From: Methylorubrum salsuginis
GTDB lineage: Bacteria; Pseudomonadota; Alphaproteobacteria; Rhizobiales; Beijerinckiaceae
Direction: 5' to 3'
NCBI RefSeq assembly: GCF_900114375.1
Contig: NZ_FOSV01000001.1
Coordinates: 1-64,000, forward strand
DNA length: 64,000 nucleotides
Shown here: positions 17,515 to 24,866 of the stretch, piece by piece
How positions within the stretch are numbered: the first letter of the stretch is position 1
Layout: each line of letters begins with the position of its first letter
Program-made: the position numbers and the translations under genes
The notes under the pieces: model-generated
Databases searched by the model: none
Seen by the model: only the letters and a program-made list of their open reading frames with translations
What the model was told of the DNA's origin: nothing

Positions 17515-18315
17515 TCAAGTGATTTTCCAGCCCGAATGAATCGCCACGATCCCGCCCGACAGCCGGCGATGCGTCACGTGCGAAAAGCCCGCCGCCTGGA
17601 TCATGGCGGCGAAGGTGGCCGGGGAGGGGAACTTGCGGATCGATTCTACGAGGTACTGGTAGGATTCCCGATCACCCGCCACCCGCTCGCCGATGCGCGG
17701 GATCACGTGGAAGGAATAGGCGTCGTAGATCTTTTCCAGCACCGGCAGGTCGACGCGGGAGAATTCCAGGCACAGGAACCGCCCGCCGGGCTTGAGCACG
17801 CGCCGCGCCTCCTTGAGCGCCGCGTCGATGCGCGGGACGTTCCGGATGCCGAAGGCGATGGTGTAGCTGTCGAAGGTGTTGTCGGGCAGCGGCAGGGTCT
17901 CGGCGTTGCCGGTGACGAAATCGATGCGGCCGTCGTACTTGTGCCCGGCCCGCTCGGCGCCGACGCGCAGCATCGCCTCGTTGATGTCGAGCACGGTCAC
18001 CTGCGTGTCCGGGCCGCCGGCTTCCAGCGTGCGGAAGGCGATGTCGCCGGTGCCGCCCGCCACGTCGAGATGGCGGTAGGGGCGCGTGCGCGAGGGGCGC
18101 AGCATGCCGATGAGGTGGGACTTCCAGGCCCGGTGCAGGCCGCCGGACATCAGGTCGTTCATCAGGTCGTAGCGGCGGGCGACCGAGCGGAAGACGTCGT
18201 CGACCCGCGCCTGCTTCTCGGAGAGCCGGACGCGCTCGTAGCCGAAATCGGCGGTGTCTTCGCCGCCCGCTTCAGAAGCCGCGTCTCGGCCGATTCCGGT
18301 GCTGTTGCCGCTCAT
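17515..18315 (-). CDS. ubiE: Ubiquinone/menaquinone C-methyltransferase
   Basis: The SAM-dependent C-methyltransferase of ubiquinone synthesis. The protein has 266 residues. Family motifs are [20 protein letters not shown] followed by GLHRAWK, motif [34 protein letters not shown] with IRNVP, and [15 protein letters not shown]. The ATG at 18315 gives an N-terminal lead of about 35 residues before the conserved FGYERV region. It diverges from mutM (162 bp) and is followed by ubiB. Confidence 0.94.
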   Translation of the reverse strand: MSGNSTGIGRDAASEAGGEDTADFGYERVRLSEKQARVDDVFRSVARRYDLMNDLMSGGLHRAWKSHLIGMLRPSRTRPYRHLDVAGGTGDIAFRTLEAGGPDTQVTVLDINEAMLRVGAERAGHKYDGRIDFVTGNAETLPLPDNTFDSYTIAFGIRNVPRIDAALKEARRVLKPGGRFLCLEFSRVDLPVLEKIYDAYSFHVIPRIGERVAGDRESYQYLVESIRKFPSPATFAAMIQAAGFSHVTHRRLSGGIVAIHSGWKIT

Positions 18316-18477
18316 CCGATTCCGTGCCGTCCGCGCCGCTGCCGCCCTTGGCCGAGCCTCATAGCGAAAGCGCGCGGGAACCGCCATGCGGCAGGGGGAG
18401 CGGCGGAAGGCGCCGGTGCGGATCGCGCAGCGTGAGCCTATGTGTGAGCGTCCGTTTCGAAAAAAATCGCCAAAAGA

Positions 18478-19377
18478 ATGCCCGAACTGCCCGAAGTCGA
18501 GACCGTGCGCCGGGGCCTCGCGCCCGCGATGGTGGGCGCGCGGATCACCCGCGTCTCCCTGCGACGGCCGAACCTGCGCTTTCCCTTCCCCGACCGTTTC
18601 GTCGAACGGCTGGAGGGGCGGCGCGTCCTCGACCTGTCGCGGCGGGCCAAATACCTGATTGCGGGGCTCGATTCCGGCGAGAGCCTGATCCTGCATCTCG
18701 GCATGAGCGGGCGCTTCGACGTGGCCTTGCCCGACGGCTCGAACCTGTCGCCGGGCGACTTCTACCTCGACGGGGCGCTCGGCACCCCGAAGCACGACCA
18801 CGTGGTGATGGCGTTCGAGACGGGGGCCACCGTCACCTACAACGACGCCCGCCGCTTCGGCTTCATGGACCTCGTGGCGACGGACGGCCTCGAACGCTGC
18901 CGCCACTTCGCCCAGATGGGGATCGAGCCCCTGAGCGAGTCCCTCGACGGCGCGGCCATCGCCCGCCTCTTCCGCCACAAGATCACGCCGCTGAAGGCCG
19001 CCCTCCTCGACCAGCGCCTGATCGCGGGCCTCGGCAACATCTACGTCTGCGAAGCCCTTCACCGGGCGGGCCTGCACCCGGCGCTGCCGGCCGGCGCGCT
19101 GGCCAAGCCCGACGGCAGCCCGACGCCGAAGGCGAAAAAGCTCGCCAAGGACATCAAGGCGGTGCTGACCGAAGCGGTCGCCGCGGGCGGCTCCACCTTA
19201 CGCGACTACGCCCACCCCGACGGCCAGAGCGGCGGCTTCCAGCACGTGTTTCGGGTCTACGACCGCACGGGTTTTCCCTGCCAGGCGCGGGGCTGCACCG
19301 GGCACGTGACGCGCATCGTGCAGGGGGGACGCTCGACGTTTTTTTGTGAGGTGTGTCAGGTGATGCCGGGATCGTGA
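18478..19377 (+). CDS. mutM: Formamidopyrimidine-DNA glycosylase
   Basis: A bifunctional base-excision repair enzyme that removes 8-oxoguanine and formamidopyrimidines and nicks the abasic site. At 299 residues it is of normal length. It begins [16 protein letters not shown], with catalytic Pro2/Glu3 exposed after Met removal. Other features are the HLGMSGRF loop, [25 protein letters not shown], and a C-terminal zinc finger with Cys pairs in CQARGC and CEVCQ. The ATG at 18478 is fixed by the catalytic N-terminus. Confidence 0.96.
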   Translation: MPELPEVETVRRGLAPAMVGARITRVSLRRPNLRFPFPDRFVERLEGRRVLDLSRRAKYLIAGLDSGESLILHLGMSGRFDVALPDGSNLSPGDFYLDGALGTPKHDHVVMAFETGATVTYNDARRFGFMDLVATDGLERCRHFAQMGIEPLSESLDGAAIARLFRHKITPLKAALLDQRLIAGLGNIYVCEALHRAGLHPALPAGALAKPDGSPTPKAKKLAKDIKAVLTEAVAAGGSTLRDYAHPDGQSGGFQHVFRVYDRTGFPCQARGCTGHVTRIVQGGRSTFFCEVCQVMPGS

Positions 19378-19384
19378 TCGCCCC

Positions 19385-19410
19385 GGAACGGTTTCCCCGC
19401 GCCCATCGTT
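19385..19410 (+). promoter_or_regulatory. Candidate EcfG (general stress) promoter
   Basis: GGAAC at 19385-19389 and CGTT at 19407-19410 are separated by exactly 17 nt. This is the -35/-10 arrangement (GGAAC-N16/17-CGTT) known for the EcfG sigma factor of the PhyR general stress response in Methylobacterium. The -10 lies 35 nt before the ATG of the small lipoprotein gene, a suitable spacing. Identified by eye; expression is not shown. Confidence 0.6.
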
Positions 19411-19445
19411 CGCTTCACGGACATCGAACGGAGGAATCGTCCCCC

Positions 19446-19637
19446 ATGCGTATCGCCCGCCTTCTGCCCGTCTTCGGACTCCTCGCCTTGGGCCTCGCTG
19501 CCTGCAAGGACGAGAAGAAGGACGCTCCGCCGCCTCCGCCCCCGCCGCCGGCCACCACCGCGCCGACCCAGCCGAGCGCGCCGCCGCCGGCCCCCGCGCC
19601 CGCCACGCCGCCGGCCAACAAGCCCGCCGGGCAGTAA
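19446..19637 (+). CDS. Small proline-rich lipoprotein
   Basis: A 63-residue lipoprotein. The signal peptide MRIARLLPVFGLLALGLAAC ends in a clear lipobox (LAAC, Cys20). The mature part is KDEKKDA followed by Pro/Ala/Thr-rich repeats (poly-Pro, PTQPSAPPPAP) with no folded domain. It probably sits in the membrane as a flexible spacer or cell-wall-linked peptide; the function is unknown. The EcfG-like promoter just upstream and the strong hairpin downstream suggest a free-standing stress-induced transcript. Confidence 0.72.
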   Translation: MRIARLLPVFGLLALGLAACKDEKKDAPPPPPPPPATTAPTQPSAPPPAPAPATPPANKPAGQ

Positions 19638-19650
19638 GCGTCGTCACGAG

Positions 19651-19680
19651 GGAGGGCGCGCCCGCGCGGGCGGGCCCTCC
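19651..19680 (+). terminator. GC-rich hairpin after the small lipoprotein gene
   Basis: GGAGGGC (19651) pairs with GCCCTCC (ending 19680), and inside it GCCCGC pairs with GCGGGC across a 2-nt internal bulge. It lies 14 nt after the lipoprotein stop and 70 nt before the next gene. There is no clear U-tract, as is usual for such GC-rich terminators. Confidence 0.5.
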
Positions 19681-19752
19681 TGCCGCAGGGGTGCGTGAAC
19701 GATGAGGCGATGCTCGCGTTGGTTCGGCTGAATCCACCGAACGGGAGCAACC

Positions 19753-20055
19753 ATGAAACCGCTGTTCCTCGCCGCCCTCGCCCTGCCGCTGGCCACCGCC
19801 GCTTTCGCGCAGACCGGCCCCGCCGAGATCAAGCAACCCGGCCCGAAGCAGACGCTCGGTCCCGCCGACGGAACCACCACGGTGGTCCATCCGGGGGGCG
19901 TCGACAATGGCGGTCCGGGCTCGGTCGGGACGGTGGCGCCGGGCGTCACGGGCTCGACCAACATCACCAACAATCCCGGCACCGCCGGCAATTCCGAGAA
20001 ACCGGAGCAGCCGATCGGCAATGCCGGCTCGCCCGATACCGCGGGCGGCGGCTAG
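19753..20055 (+). CDS. Secreted Gly/Asn-rich small protein, unknown function
   Basis: A 100-residue protein with a signal peptide (MKPLFLAALALPLATAAFAQ, cleavage after AFA). The mature part is low in hydrophobic residues and rich in Gly, Pro, Asn and Thr (GVTGSTNITNNPGTAGNSEK), so it is probably disordered in the periplasm or outside. No family is recognised. The ATG at 19753 follows GGGAGCAACC. Its TAG stop forms the first bases of a family-1 repeat. Confidence 0.65.
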   Translation: MKPLFLAALALPLATAAFAQTGPAEIKQPGPKQTLGPADGTTTVVHPGGVDNGGPGSVGTVAPGVTGSTNITNNPGTAGNSEKPEQPIGNAGSPDTAGGG

Positions 20056-20107
20056 AGCCTCGGCCCGGAAGGTGGGAACCGGCTTTCGGAAAAGTCCGAT
20101 GCGCCAC
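20053..20107. repeat. Family-1 hairpin repeat (copy B)
   Basis: Begins TAGAGCCTCGGCCCGGAAGG, continues TGGGAACCGGCTTTCGGAAA and ends GTCCGATGCGCCA, matching the other copies in order, with the outer ends partly decayed. The first TAG is the stop codon of the upstream small secreted protein. It lies between convergent genes. Confidence 0.65.
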
Positions 20108-20125
20108 AGTCACTTAGACAATCGC

Positions 20126-22459
20126 CTACTTGCCGGTCACTTGACGTAAAACCTCAGCCAGCTCCTGCGCCGAGTACGGCTTGCGCAGGAGTTCGAACCC
20201 GTGCGCGTCGTCCTGGGCCAGCACGTGGCTGTAGCCGGAGGTCAGCACCACCGGCAGCTCCGAGAATTTTTCGCGCAGAAGGCGGGCCAGCGCGATGCCG
20301 CCCATGCCGGGCATCACGACGTCGGAAAAAACCGCGTCGAACGGATCGGGCGACGCGGCGAGGGCCGCGAGCGCGGCCTCGGCGTTCTCGGTCCAGACCG
20401 GCCGATGGCCGAGGTCTTCGAGGATCTGGGTGCAGAAACGCCCGACCTCCAGATTGTCCTCGACCACGAGGACGCGCAGGGCCGCGGCCGCGCCGTCGGA
20501 GACGCTCTCGCGGCGCGCCGTCGGCGCCTCGGCGGGGGCGGGCACCTCGGGCAGATAGAGGGTGAAGGTGGCGCCCGAGCCCGGCTGGCTCTTCACGTCC
20601 ACGTCGCCGCCCGATTGCTTGGCGAAGCCGATCACCTGCGACAGGCCGAGCCCCGTGCCCTTGCCGACCTCCTTGGTGGTGTAGAACGGCTCGAAGATGC
20701 GCATCAGGTCGGTGTGCGGGATGCCGGCACCCGAATCCGACACCGAAACGGCGACGAAAGCCCCCGCCGCGCCGGCATGGCCCCGGATCGGCGGCAGCGC
20801 CAGCGGCGCGTCGAGGCGCAGCGTCAGGACGCCCTCACCGTCCATGGCGTCGCGGGCGTTGACCGCCATGTTGACGAGCGCGGTCTCGAACTGGCTGGCG
20901 TCGGCACGGACGTAGCAGGCGCCGCCGGGCAGGTCGGTGACGACGCGGATGCGGGCGCCGGTCACCGAATCGAGCATCTCCGAGATGCCGCGCAGGCGCT
21001 CGCACACGTCGAAGGTCTCGGGCTTGAGCGCCTGGCGCCGGGCGAAGGCCAGCAATTGCCCGGTCAGCTTGGCGGCCCGGTCCACCGTGTCGGAGACCGC
21101 GTCGAGGTAGCGGGCTTTCCGCGCCTCCGGCAGCTCGGGCCGTCGCAGGAACTCCACCGAGGAGCGGATGATGGTGAGGAGGTTGTTGAAGTCGTGGGCG
21201 ACGCCGCCGGTGAGCTGGCCCACCGCCTCCAGCTTCTGCGACTGGCGCAGGGCCTCCTCGGCCTGGCGCTGCTCGGTGATGTCGCGGCCGAAGCCGTAGA
21301 GCAGGCCGTCCTCCGGCACGATGGTCCAGAGCACCCGCCGCGGCTCGCCGAGGGCGGCGAGGCAGGTCAGCTCCAATTCGAGGTCCCGGCGGGTCAGGCC
21401 GTCGGCCACGAGCCGTTCGAGGGCGCCCGTGAGGGTCGCGCGCTCCTCGGGGACGACGAAGGCGTCGAGGGGCCGACCGAGGGACTCGGACGCGGGCCAG
21501 CCCAGCGCGCGGGTCCAGGAAGGGTTGACCGCCGCGATCCGCCCGTCGGGCGCGATCACCGCCTTCAGCACCGGCGAGAGCGCCCAGACGCGGTCGCGGT
21601 CGCGCCGCTGCGCCGTCACCTCGGCCTCCAAATCGGCGGTCTTGGCGTGAAGCCGGTGCTCCACGCGCCGCCGGGCGGTGATGTCTTGGAACAGCACCGC
21701 CACCTGCCGCCGCTGCGGCGGCTCGATGCGGAAGGCGGCGAGTTCGAGATAGCGGCCGGTCTCGACCAGTTCGCGCTGGAACCGGATCGGCGTGCCGGTG
21801 CGCAGGACCTCGCCGTAGAGGGCGAGCCACCCCTCCGCCTCGTCGTCCGAGACGATCTCGCGCAACCGCCGGCCCACCACGTTCTCGATGCCGGCATGCT
21901 GCGCGTAGGCGCGGTTGGCCTCGACATGGACGTAGTCGCTCAGCGCTCCCTGCGGACCGTCGAGGAACTGGATGACGCAGTAGCCCTCGTCCATCTGCTC
22001 GAACAGGGCGCGGTAATGCTGCGCGCGCTCGGCCAGTTCGGTCTCGTGGCCGCGCTCCGCGGTCACGTCGCGCACCACGCCCGCCTGGCGGACGAGCCCG
22101 CCCGCCGCGTCGCGCTCGGCCACGAGGGTGCGGTGCAGCCACGCCACCGCACCGGTATCGGCCCGGCGGATGCGGTAGACCGCCTTCTCCGGCGACGCCT
22201 CCCCGGAGAGGGCGGCCCCGTCCTCGGGCAGGGTCAGCGCCTCCACCGCGGCGAGGGGGAGGGTGGCCTGCGGCGCGAGGCCGTGCAGGCGGCAGAAGGC
22301 GGCGTTCGGGCGCAACATCGTGCCCGGCGGGTCGAGGGTGAAGAGGCCGAGCCCGGCGGCGTCCTGGGCGCGGGCGAGGGCATCGGCCTCCGGGGAGAAG
22401 GCGCCGGAATCCGGCTCGTCGATGGGGCGAAGGGTCTCGGTCTCGGTCACAGCCGCCAT
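20126..22459 (-). CDS. Hybrid histidine kinase, PAS-PAS-PAS-HisKA-HATPase-receiver
   Basis: A 777-residue soluble sensor with no membrane segment. About three PAS-type modules cover residues 30-400 (GLGLFTLDPPGTMLRPNAAF; GYCVIQFLDG; VIAPDGRIAAVNPSW). HisKA follows with phospho-acceptor His422 in LTGGVAHDFNNLLT, then the ATPase boxes NMAVNARDAM, SDSGAGIP and GKGTGLGLSQV, and a C-terminal receiver with Asp713 in FSDVVMPGMGG and Lys in LLRKPYS. It resembles cytosolic redox/ligand-sensing kinases that pass phosphate to a separate regulator. The ATG at 22459 is adopted. No partner is encoded next to it. Confidence 0.88.
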   Translation of the reverse strand: MAAVTETETLRPIDEPDSGAFSPEADALARAQDAAGLGLFTLDPPGTMLRPNAAFCRLHGLAPQATLPLAAVEALTLPEDGAALSGEASPEKAVYRIRRADTGAVAWLHRTLVAERDAAGGLVRQAGVVRDVTAERGHETELAERAQHYRALFEQMDEGYCVIQFLDGPQGALSDYVHVEANRAYAQHAGIENVVGRRLREIVSDDEAEGWLALYGEVLRTGTPIRFQRELVETGRYLELAAFRIEPPQRRQVAVLFQDITARRRVEHRLHAKTADLEAEVTAQRRDRDRVWALSPVLKAVIAPDGRIAAVNPSWTRALGWPASESLGRPLDAFVVPEERATLTGALERLVADGLTRRDLELELTCLAALGEPRRVLWTIVPEDGLLYGFGRDITEQRQAEEALRQSQKLEAVGQLTGGVAHDFNNLLTIIRSSVEFLRRPELPEARKARYLDAVSDTVDRAAKLTGQLLAFARRQALKPETFDVCERLRGISEMLDSVTGARIRVVTDLPGGACYVRADASQFETALVNMAVNARDAMDGEGVLTLRLDAPLALPPIRGHAGAAGAFVAVSVSDSGAGIPHTDLMRIFEPFYTTKEVGKGTGLGLSQVIGFAKQSGGDVDVKSQPGSGATFTLYLPEVPAPAEAPTARRESVSDGAAAALRVLVVEDNLEVGRFCTQILEDLGHRPVWTENAEAALAALAASPDPFDAVFSDVVMPGMGGIALARLLREKFSELPVVLTSGYSHVLAQDDAHGFELLRKPYSAQELAEVLRQVTGK

Positions 22460-22700
22460 CCTACTCCACCGGACATGGCGTGGGGCTGATCTAAGATAGC
22501 AGCAGCCACGCTTCCGGACAGCGACCGAGGCGCGCAGGGGAAGCGTTTGTACGGTATCCGGAGGACCCGTGTCGGAGGCCGCCCCACGCTCTCGTCGCGC
22601 GGCGAGCGACCGGACGCCGTGTCATACCAAATCCGGCCAAATCCGGTTGATCCCTTCGGGATGGCGGATTTGGGCTTCGCTCAAGGGCCGCGCGGGCTCC

Positions 22701-22739
22701 TGACACGGTTTCCGCTCGAAGCAAGCGGAAGCCGTGTCA
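22701..22739 (-). terminator. Long inverted repeat at the end of the GST gene
   Basis: Arms 22701-22716 and 22724-22739 (TGACACGG.TTCCGCT with one mismatch) surround a 7-nt loop. The right arm contains the GST stop codon at 22737-22739. A second, smaller repeat (CAAATCCGG..ATTTG) lies at 22640-22675. It is probably the terminator for the minus-strand GST transcript. The 277-nt gap 22460-22736 contains nothing else recognisable. Confidence 0.5.
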
Positions 22740-23465
22740 GTCGGCGTCCAGCTCCGGGTAGCGTCGAAAGATGCCCTCCTCGCTGAACGGGCGGCGCCGG
22801 TCGCTCGCCCGATAGGCGGCGATCCGCGGCAGGCAGCCGATGCGCTCGCCATGGGCGGCGAGGCGCGGCGTCGCCTCCAGCGCCCGGGCGGTCGCGGTCG
22901 GGAAGGCGTAGCGCAGGCCCTCGACCAGCTGGAACAGCGAGGTGTCGGCGTAGGAGACGGCGGCGCCGACGAGATGATCCGGTCCCGCCGGGTTGCGGGC
23001 GAGCACCCGCTCGAACCAAGCGAGGAATTTCGGGATGCGGTTCTCGCGGAAATCCCGCGCCCGGCGCAGGGCCTCGGGTTTCTGGTCCTCGTAATACAGC
23101 CCGACGCCGACCGGATGGTGGGTGTCGTGGGCCTCGGCGACCATGTCGGCGACGGTGAGCTGGATCTGGTGGGTCCAGATCCGGTCGGCATCCGTCGCGC
23201 CGACGAGGCCGATGCGGGGGCCGAGATAGAGCAGGATCGCCGCGGTCTGGCCGATGACGAGATCGCCGTCCTTGAGGAAGGGCGGGGCGAAGGGCGGGCG
23301 GATCGGCTCGTCCTCCAGCCGGTCCATCATCGCCGCGATGCCGCCGCCCTCTTCATGCGGTCGGCGGGCGACGTCGATATAGGCGGCGCCGGCCTGTTCC
23401 AGGGCGAGGCGGACGAACTCGCCCCGCCCCTGGATCATCGGCCAATAGTGCAGCTCGTAGGCCAT
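22737..23465 (-). CDS. Glutathione S-transferase family protein
   Basis: A 242-residue GST. The N-terminal thioredoxin-like domain begins YELHYWPMIQGRGEFVRLAL, a sigma-class-like pattern with a Tyr early and an R-x-E-x-x-R helix. FAPPFLKDGDLVIGQTAAIL provides the cis-Pro and the Gln-Thr/Ser binding motif. The all-helical C-terminal domain follows (DHLVGAAVSYADTSLFQLVE). It probably conjugates or reduces using glutathione; the substrate is unknown. It starts eight bases after the YidB-like gene's stop, so the two may be co-transcribed. Confidence 0.85.
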   Translation of the reverse strand: MAYELHYWPMIQGRGEFVRLALEQAGAAYIDVARRPHEEGGGIAAMMDRLEDEPIRPPFAPPFLKDGDLVIGQTAAILLYLGPRIGLVGATDADRIWTHQIQLTVADMVAEAHDTHHPVGVGLYYEDQKPEALRRARDFRENRIPKFLAWFERVLARNPAGPDHLVGAAVSYADTSLFQLVEGLRYAFPTATARALEATPRLAAHGERIGCLPRIAAYRASDRRRPFSEEGIFRRYPELDAD

Positions 23466-23473
23466 CGGTGCCG

Positions 23474-24166
23474 CTACCAGCCGCGGGCATCCTCGCGGCT
23501 CGGCGGGCGGCCCTGCGGGGTGAGAGCGTCGATCACGCCGGGAAGCGCCTGGGCGAGCTGCCCGAGCAGGTCGTCGCGCGACAGGCCGGTCTCGCGGCTG
23601 AGCGACGCGACGGTGTCGGGGCCCAGCGCCTCGGCGAGGCGGTTGGGAGCGACCTGCTGGTTCGGGCCGTGGCCGATCCACGAGCCGATCACGTCGCCGA
23701 GCCCGCTGCGCTCGAAGCTCTCGATCAGGCCGCCGAGCCCGCCCGCGGCTTCCGCCCCGGCGGCATCCGCCTGATCCCGGTCGAGCCGCGCATAGGGGCC
23801 GGCACCGGGCGCGCGCTCGGCGTTGTCGCCGGGCCCGTCGAGCATGCCGGCAAGGTCGCCGAACTCGCCGCCCTCGTCTCGCTGAACCGGCGGGCCGCTA
23901 CGGCGGCCCTGGCCGAACCCGCCGAGATCGCCGTCATCGGCACCGGGCTCCGGAAACCGGGATTGAGGGGAGGGCGGGCGGCCCTCGTGTCCGCCGCCCT
24001 CCTGTCCGCCGAGCCGGCCCAGGATGTCGCCGAGCCCGCCGCTCGCGCCCTTGGCGAGCAGCAGCATGAGCAGCGCCTTGACGATCGGCGACGACAGCGC
24101 GCCGCCGCGCCCTCCTCCCAGAACCTGTCCGACGACCCCGCCGATGACCTGATCGAGCAATCCCAT
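23474..24166 (-). CDS. YidB/DUF937 family protein
   Basis: A 230-residue protein. It starts MGLLDQVIGGVVGQVLGG, then IVKALLMLLLAKGASGGLGD, and the C-terminal half has the DUF937/YidB core: GLGGLIESFERSGLGDVIGS, then NRLAEALGPDTVASLSRETG and LSRDDLLGQLAQALPGVID. The middle is Gly/Asp-rich and low in complexity. The family function is unknown. It lies just upstream of the GST gene and downstream of a small secreted protein on the same strand. Confidence 0.82.
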   Translation of the reverse strand: MGLLDQVIGGVVGQVLGGGRGGALSSPIVKALLMLLLAKGASGGLGDILGRLGGQEGGGHEGRPPSPQSRFPEPGADDGDLGGFGQGRRSGPPVQRDEGGEFGDLAGMLDGPGDNAERAPGAGPYARLDRDQADAAGAEAAGGLGGLIESFERSGLGDVIGSWIGHGPNQQVAPNRLAEALGPDTVASLSRETGLSRDDLLGQLAQALPGVIDALTPQGRPPSREDARGW

Positions 24167-24236
24167 AGGGCTCTCCCTTGTCCGATCCCGGTCCAACGGC
24201 CGGGTTGGGGCCGCGGTTGCGGCGCGGTTCTCCGGA

Positions 24237-24533
24237 TCAGTTCTCGAGGCTGGAGCGGTAGCGCGCCGAGAGATGGTCGAGGGGGTTGGTGCGGGTCTTG
24301 CCGCCGTCGGGCACCACCGAGGTCGAGGGCCGGATCGCGCTCGGGGCCCGCACGTCGCCGGTCGGCCGGTCGGGGGCGGGATCCTGGCGGGGCAGCGTGC
24401 CGATGCCGGAGGGAAGGGTGCCGGCGGTGGGCTGATCGTTGGGGTTGGCCACGCTCTGGGCGAGCGCCGCACCGGGGAGGATCGTCGCGGCGAGGAGGGC
24501 CGCCGCGAGGGGGCGTCGAAGGGTAGGGCGCAT
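24237..24533 (-). CDS. Small secreted protein, unknown function
   Basis: A 98-residue exported protein. The signal peptide MRPTLRRPLAAALLAATILP ends near GAALAQ. The mature chain is Pro/Thr/Asp-rich (DQPTAGTLPSGIGTLPRQDP) with a C-terminal LDHLSARYRSSLEN. No domain is recognised. The ATG at 24533 is chosen because it gives a clean signal peptide. It is followed by the YidB-like gene 70 nt later. Confidence 0.62.
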   Translation of the reverse strand: MRPTLRRPLAAALLAATILPGAALAQSVANPNDQPTAGTLPSGIGTLPRQDPAPDRPTGDVRAPSAIRPSTSVVPDGGKTRTNPLDHLSARYRSSLEN

Positions 24534-24666
24534 CGGAGGGCTCCGTCGTGCGGCAAGCGGATCTGACAAGCCAATCCGGGCCTGCGGCCGAGGTTCCGAT
24601 TTCGCCCTGCCGGAGTTTCGGGCATGCTTCCTCTCGGCCTCAATCGCCGGCGCCCGCCTCGGCGGG

Positions 24667-24773
24667 CCTAGAGCATCGTCCTGGATATCGGATCCAGGAC
24701 GATGCTCTATGTGCTTGTGTTGCATCGTCTTTTTCTGAAAGCCGGAAACCACCTTTCGGGACGATGCTCTAGG
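24667..24773. repeat. Family-1 complete element with 15-bp terminal inverted repeats
   Basis: A 107-bp element bounded by perfect inverted repeats: CCTAGAGCATCGTCC at 24667-24681 and GGACGATGCTCTAGG at 24759-24773. Inside are a GGATATCGGATCC palindrome, a copy of GGACGATGCTCTA, and the core AAAGCCGGAAACCACCTTTC. It has no open reading frame. The size and ends are those of a MITE- or REP-doublet-like element. Related copies are at 5709, 20053 and 48534. Confidence 0.75.
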
Positions 24774-24862
24774 CTTTCGCTTCGCTCGACGCCTCGGCAG
24801 AGCCGAGGCCCGCTCCGCGCGGCGCTCTTCGCGCCGCGAAGCCGCTGCGCGGCTTCGAGATC
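24774..24862. repeat. Family-2 intergenic repeat (copy 3, inverted)
   Basis: Reads in the opposite sense to the other two copies. CGCTTCGCTCGACGCCTCGG, GAGCCGAGGC and GGCGCTCTTCGCGCC correspond to the AGCGGAGCGA, GCCTCGGC and GGCGCGAAGAGCGCC modules. An extra CCGCGAAGCCGCTGCGCGGC hairpin follows. It abuts both the family-1 element and the 3' end of uvrB. Confidence 0.5.
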
Positions 24863-24866
24863 GCTC

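Larger units (their letters stand above)
24534..24866. other. Intergenic region between uvrB and the small secreted gene
   Basis: These 333 bp carry no gene. Bases 24534-24660 are unique sequence and probably hold the promoter of the minus-strand secreted-protein gene. Bases 24667-24773 are the full family-1 element, and 24774-24862 are an inverted family-2 fragment that reaches to four bases from the uvrB stop. Confidence 0.7.
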
